This document shows, piece after piece, positions 23,449 to 24,040 of a DNA stretch of 24,040 nucleotides. The translations under genes were made by a program, and so were the position numbers. The stretch is from QHWT01 sp046734675 (GTDB lineage: Bacteria > Acidobacteriota > Vicinamibacteria > Vicinamibacterales > 2-12-FULL-66-21), in assembly GCA_046734675.1 (NCBI GenBank), contig JBKPRU010000219.1, forward strand, positions 1 to 24,040. The letters run 5' to 3'. The notes under the pieces were generated by a model. That model saw only the letters and a list, made by a program, of their open reading frames with translations. It was not told where the DNA came from and did not search any database. Within the stretch, counting starts at the first letter, position 1; every line of letters starts with the position of its first letter.

Positions 23449-23976
23449 ATGGATAGCGACCGCCGGCGCCTGCTCTCCGTTGCCTCACCGCCGTGGCGAT
23501 GGTGCCTCGCGCTGGCGCTCGCGTTGACGGTGGTGCACACCGTCGCCGCCGAGAAACGGTTCAAGCCATTCACCTTCAAGAATCTCGACGGCGGACGCAC
23601 GTCGTTGACGAGCCTCCAGGGCAAAGCGACGCTGATCATCTTCTTCTTTCCCACTTGCGCGTTCTGCAACGTGGCGCTCCCCGAGATGCAGAAGCTCTAC
23701 GTCACCTACAAAGATCGTGGACTATCAGTGGTGTGTGTCAACGTCGTGCCCGGAGAAGAGCGCCTGATTGAAGGCTGGCGCACCGCCCACGCCTACACGA
23801 TGCCAATCCTCCTCGGCGGCCGATCGGTCCAGGACGACTACGACCTCACGATGACGCCGACGCACGTGTTGATGGATGCGCAAAGGATCGTAATCGCCCG
23901 CCATAGTGGCTTCGCGCGTGGCGACGAAGCCGCTCTCGAGCAGGAAATCCGGCGCGCGCTCGGTATAGGGCCTTAG
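23449..23976 (+). CDS. TlpA/ResA-like exported thioredoxin-fold protein
   Basis: 175 residues; the ATG at 23449 follows AGGAGG at 23435-23440, which overlaps the previous stop. A hydrophobic helix at about 18-33 after a basic N-terminus (DRRRLLS) is a signal peptide or membrane anchor. The thioredoxin fold is shown by C70-A-F-C73 in FFFPTCAFCNVALPEM and the cis-proline P137 in MTPTH. Members reduce or form disulfides in the periplasm, including those of apocytochromes during heme attachment, so it could serve the pentaheme cytochrome encoded nearby, although it sits in a separate transcription unit. The CAFC active site and a long C-terminal helix are usual. The stop is at 23974-23976. Confidence 0.87.
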   Translation: MDSDRRRLLSVASPPWRWCLALALALTVVHTVAAEKRFKPFTFKNLDGGRTSLTSLQGKATLIIFFFPTCAFCNVALPEMQKLYVTYKDRGLSVVCVNVVPGEERLIEGWRTAHAYTMPILLGGRSVQDDYDLTMTPTHVLMDAQRIVIARHSGFARGDEAALEQEIRRALGIGP

Positions 23977-24040
23977 GCGCGCAAGGAACTCGTCCGGAAT
24001 GTTGACGAGCGTCGGTGAAGCAAGCAGCAAAGGCGCGCGG
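23977..24040. other. Right-edge stretch without a supportable gene
   Basis: The last 64 bases hold no start site with a ribosome binding site and no clear terminator. Reverse-strand frames are open from the window edge, so the 3' end of a converging gene cannot be excluded. Confidence 0.3.

Noticed and set aside
23725..24030. Reverse-strand frame of about 100 codons at the right edge as a converging gene
   Set aside because: About 250 bases overlap the well-supported thioredoxin gene, and no ribosome binding site or domain is visible. The edge prevents a firm decision about the last 64 bases only.

Overview
GC-rich, densely packed window with every recognised gene on the + strand. The gene mix (several secreted FG-GAP/VCBS proteins ending in an ASPIC/UnbV domain, a membrane-anchored multiheme cytochrome with TPRs, ATGA start/stop overlaps) suggests a soil-type Acidobacteriota, perhaps class Vicinamibacteria. 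That placement is inferred from gene content only; there is no rRNA or marker gene here.

Layout. (1) 1-1126: 3' part of an unrecognised gene and a small DoxX-like membrane protein. (2) 1219-6782: a five-gene operon: CPA2-type cation/proton antiporter, flavin-dependent halogenase-like monooxygenase (WxWxIP motif present), carotenoid cleavage oxygenase (all four iron-ligand histidines present), MaoC-like hydratase and a DUF998-type membrane protein. The halogenase-oxygenase-hydratase core is coupled by 4-nt overlaps and looks like a tailoring pathway for a lipophilic (apocarotenoid or polyene-like) compound. (3) 6819-22139: an about 15-kb operon with five FG-GAP + ASPIC/UnbV proteins (one fused to TPRs and to a large extra C-terminal region), a separate TPR protein, a membrane-anchored pentaheme cytochrome c with C-terminal TPRs, and a patatin-like hydrolase at the end. 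Most junctions are ATGA overlaps. (4) 22279-23976: an outer-membrane beta-barrel protein and a TlpA-like exported thioredoxin.

The two strongest observations beyond gene calling are as follows. First, a shared bipartite promoter-like element, GCAAR-N16-GTCTA with identical spacing, lies in front of three units: the antiporter/halogenase operon (1146), the ASPIC operon (6756) and the outer-membrane/thioredoxin pair (22155). It looks like an ECF sigma factor promoter and would place them in one regulon. Second, the ASPIC/TPR/pentaheme operon itself appears to encode an uncharacterised cell-envelope system in which Ca-binding propeller-like proteins are co-made with an electron carrier. Its biochemical function cannot be read from sequence.

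No rRNA, tRNA, CRISPR array, IS element or integrase was found. There is no gene-free stretch above 300 nt; the longest gap is 139 nt (22140-22278).
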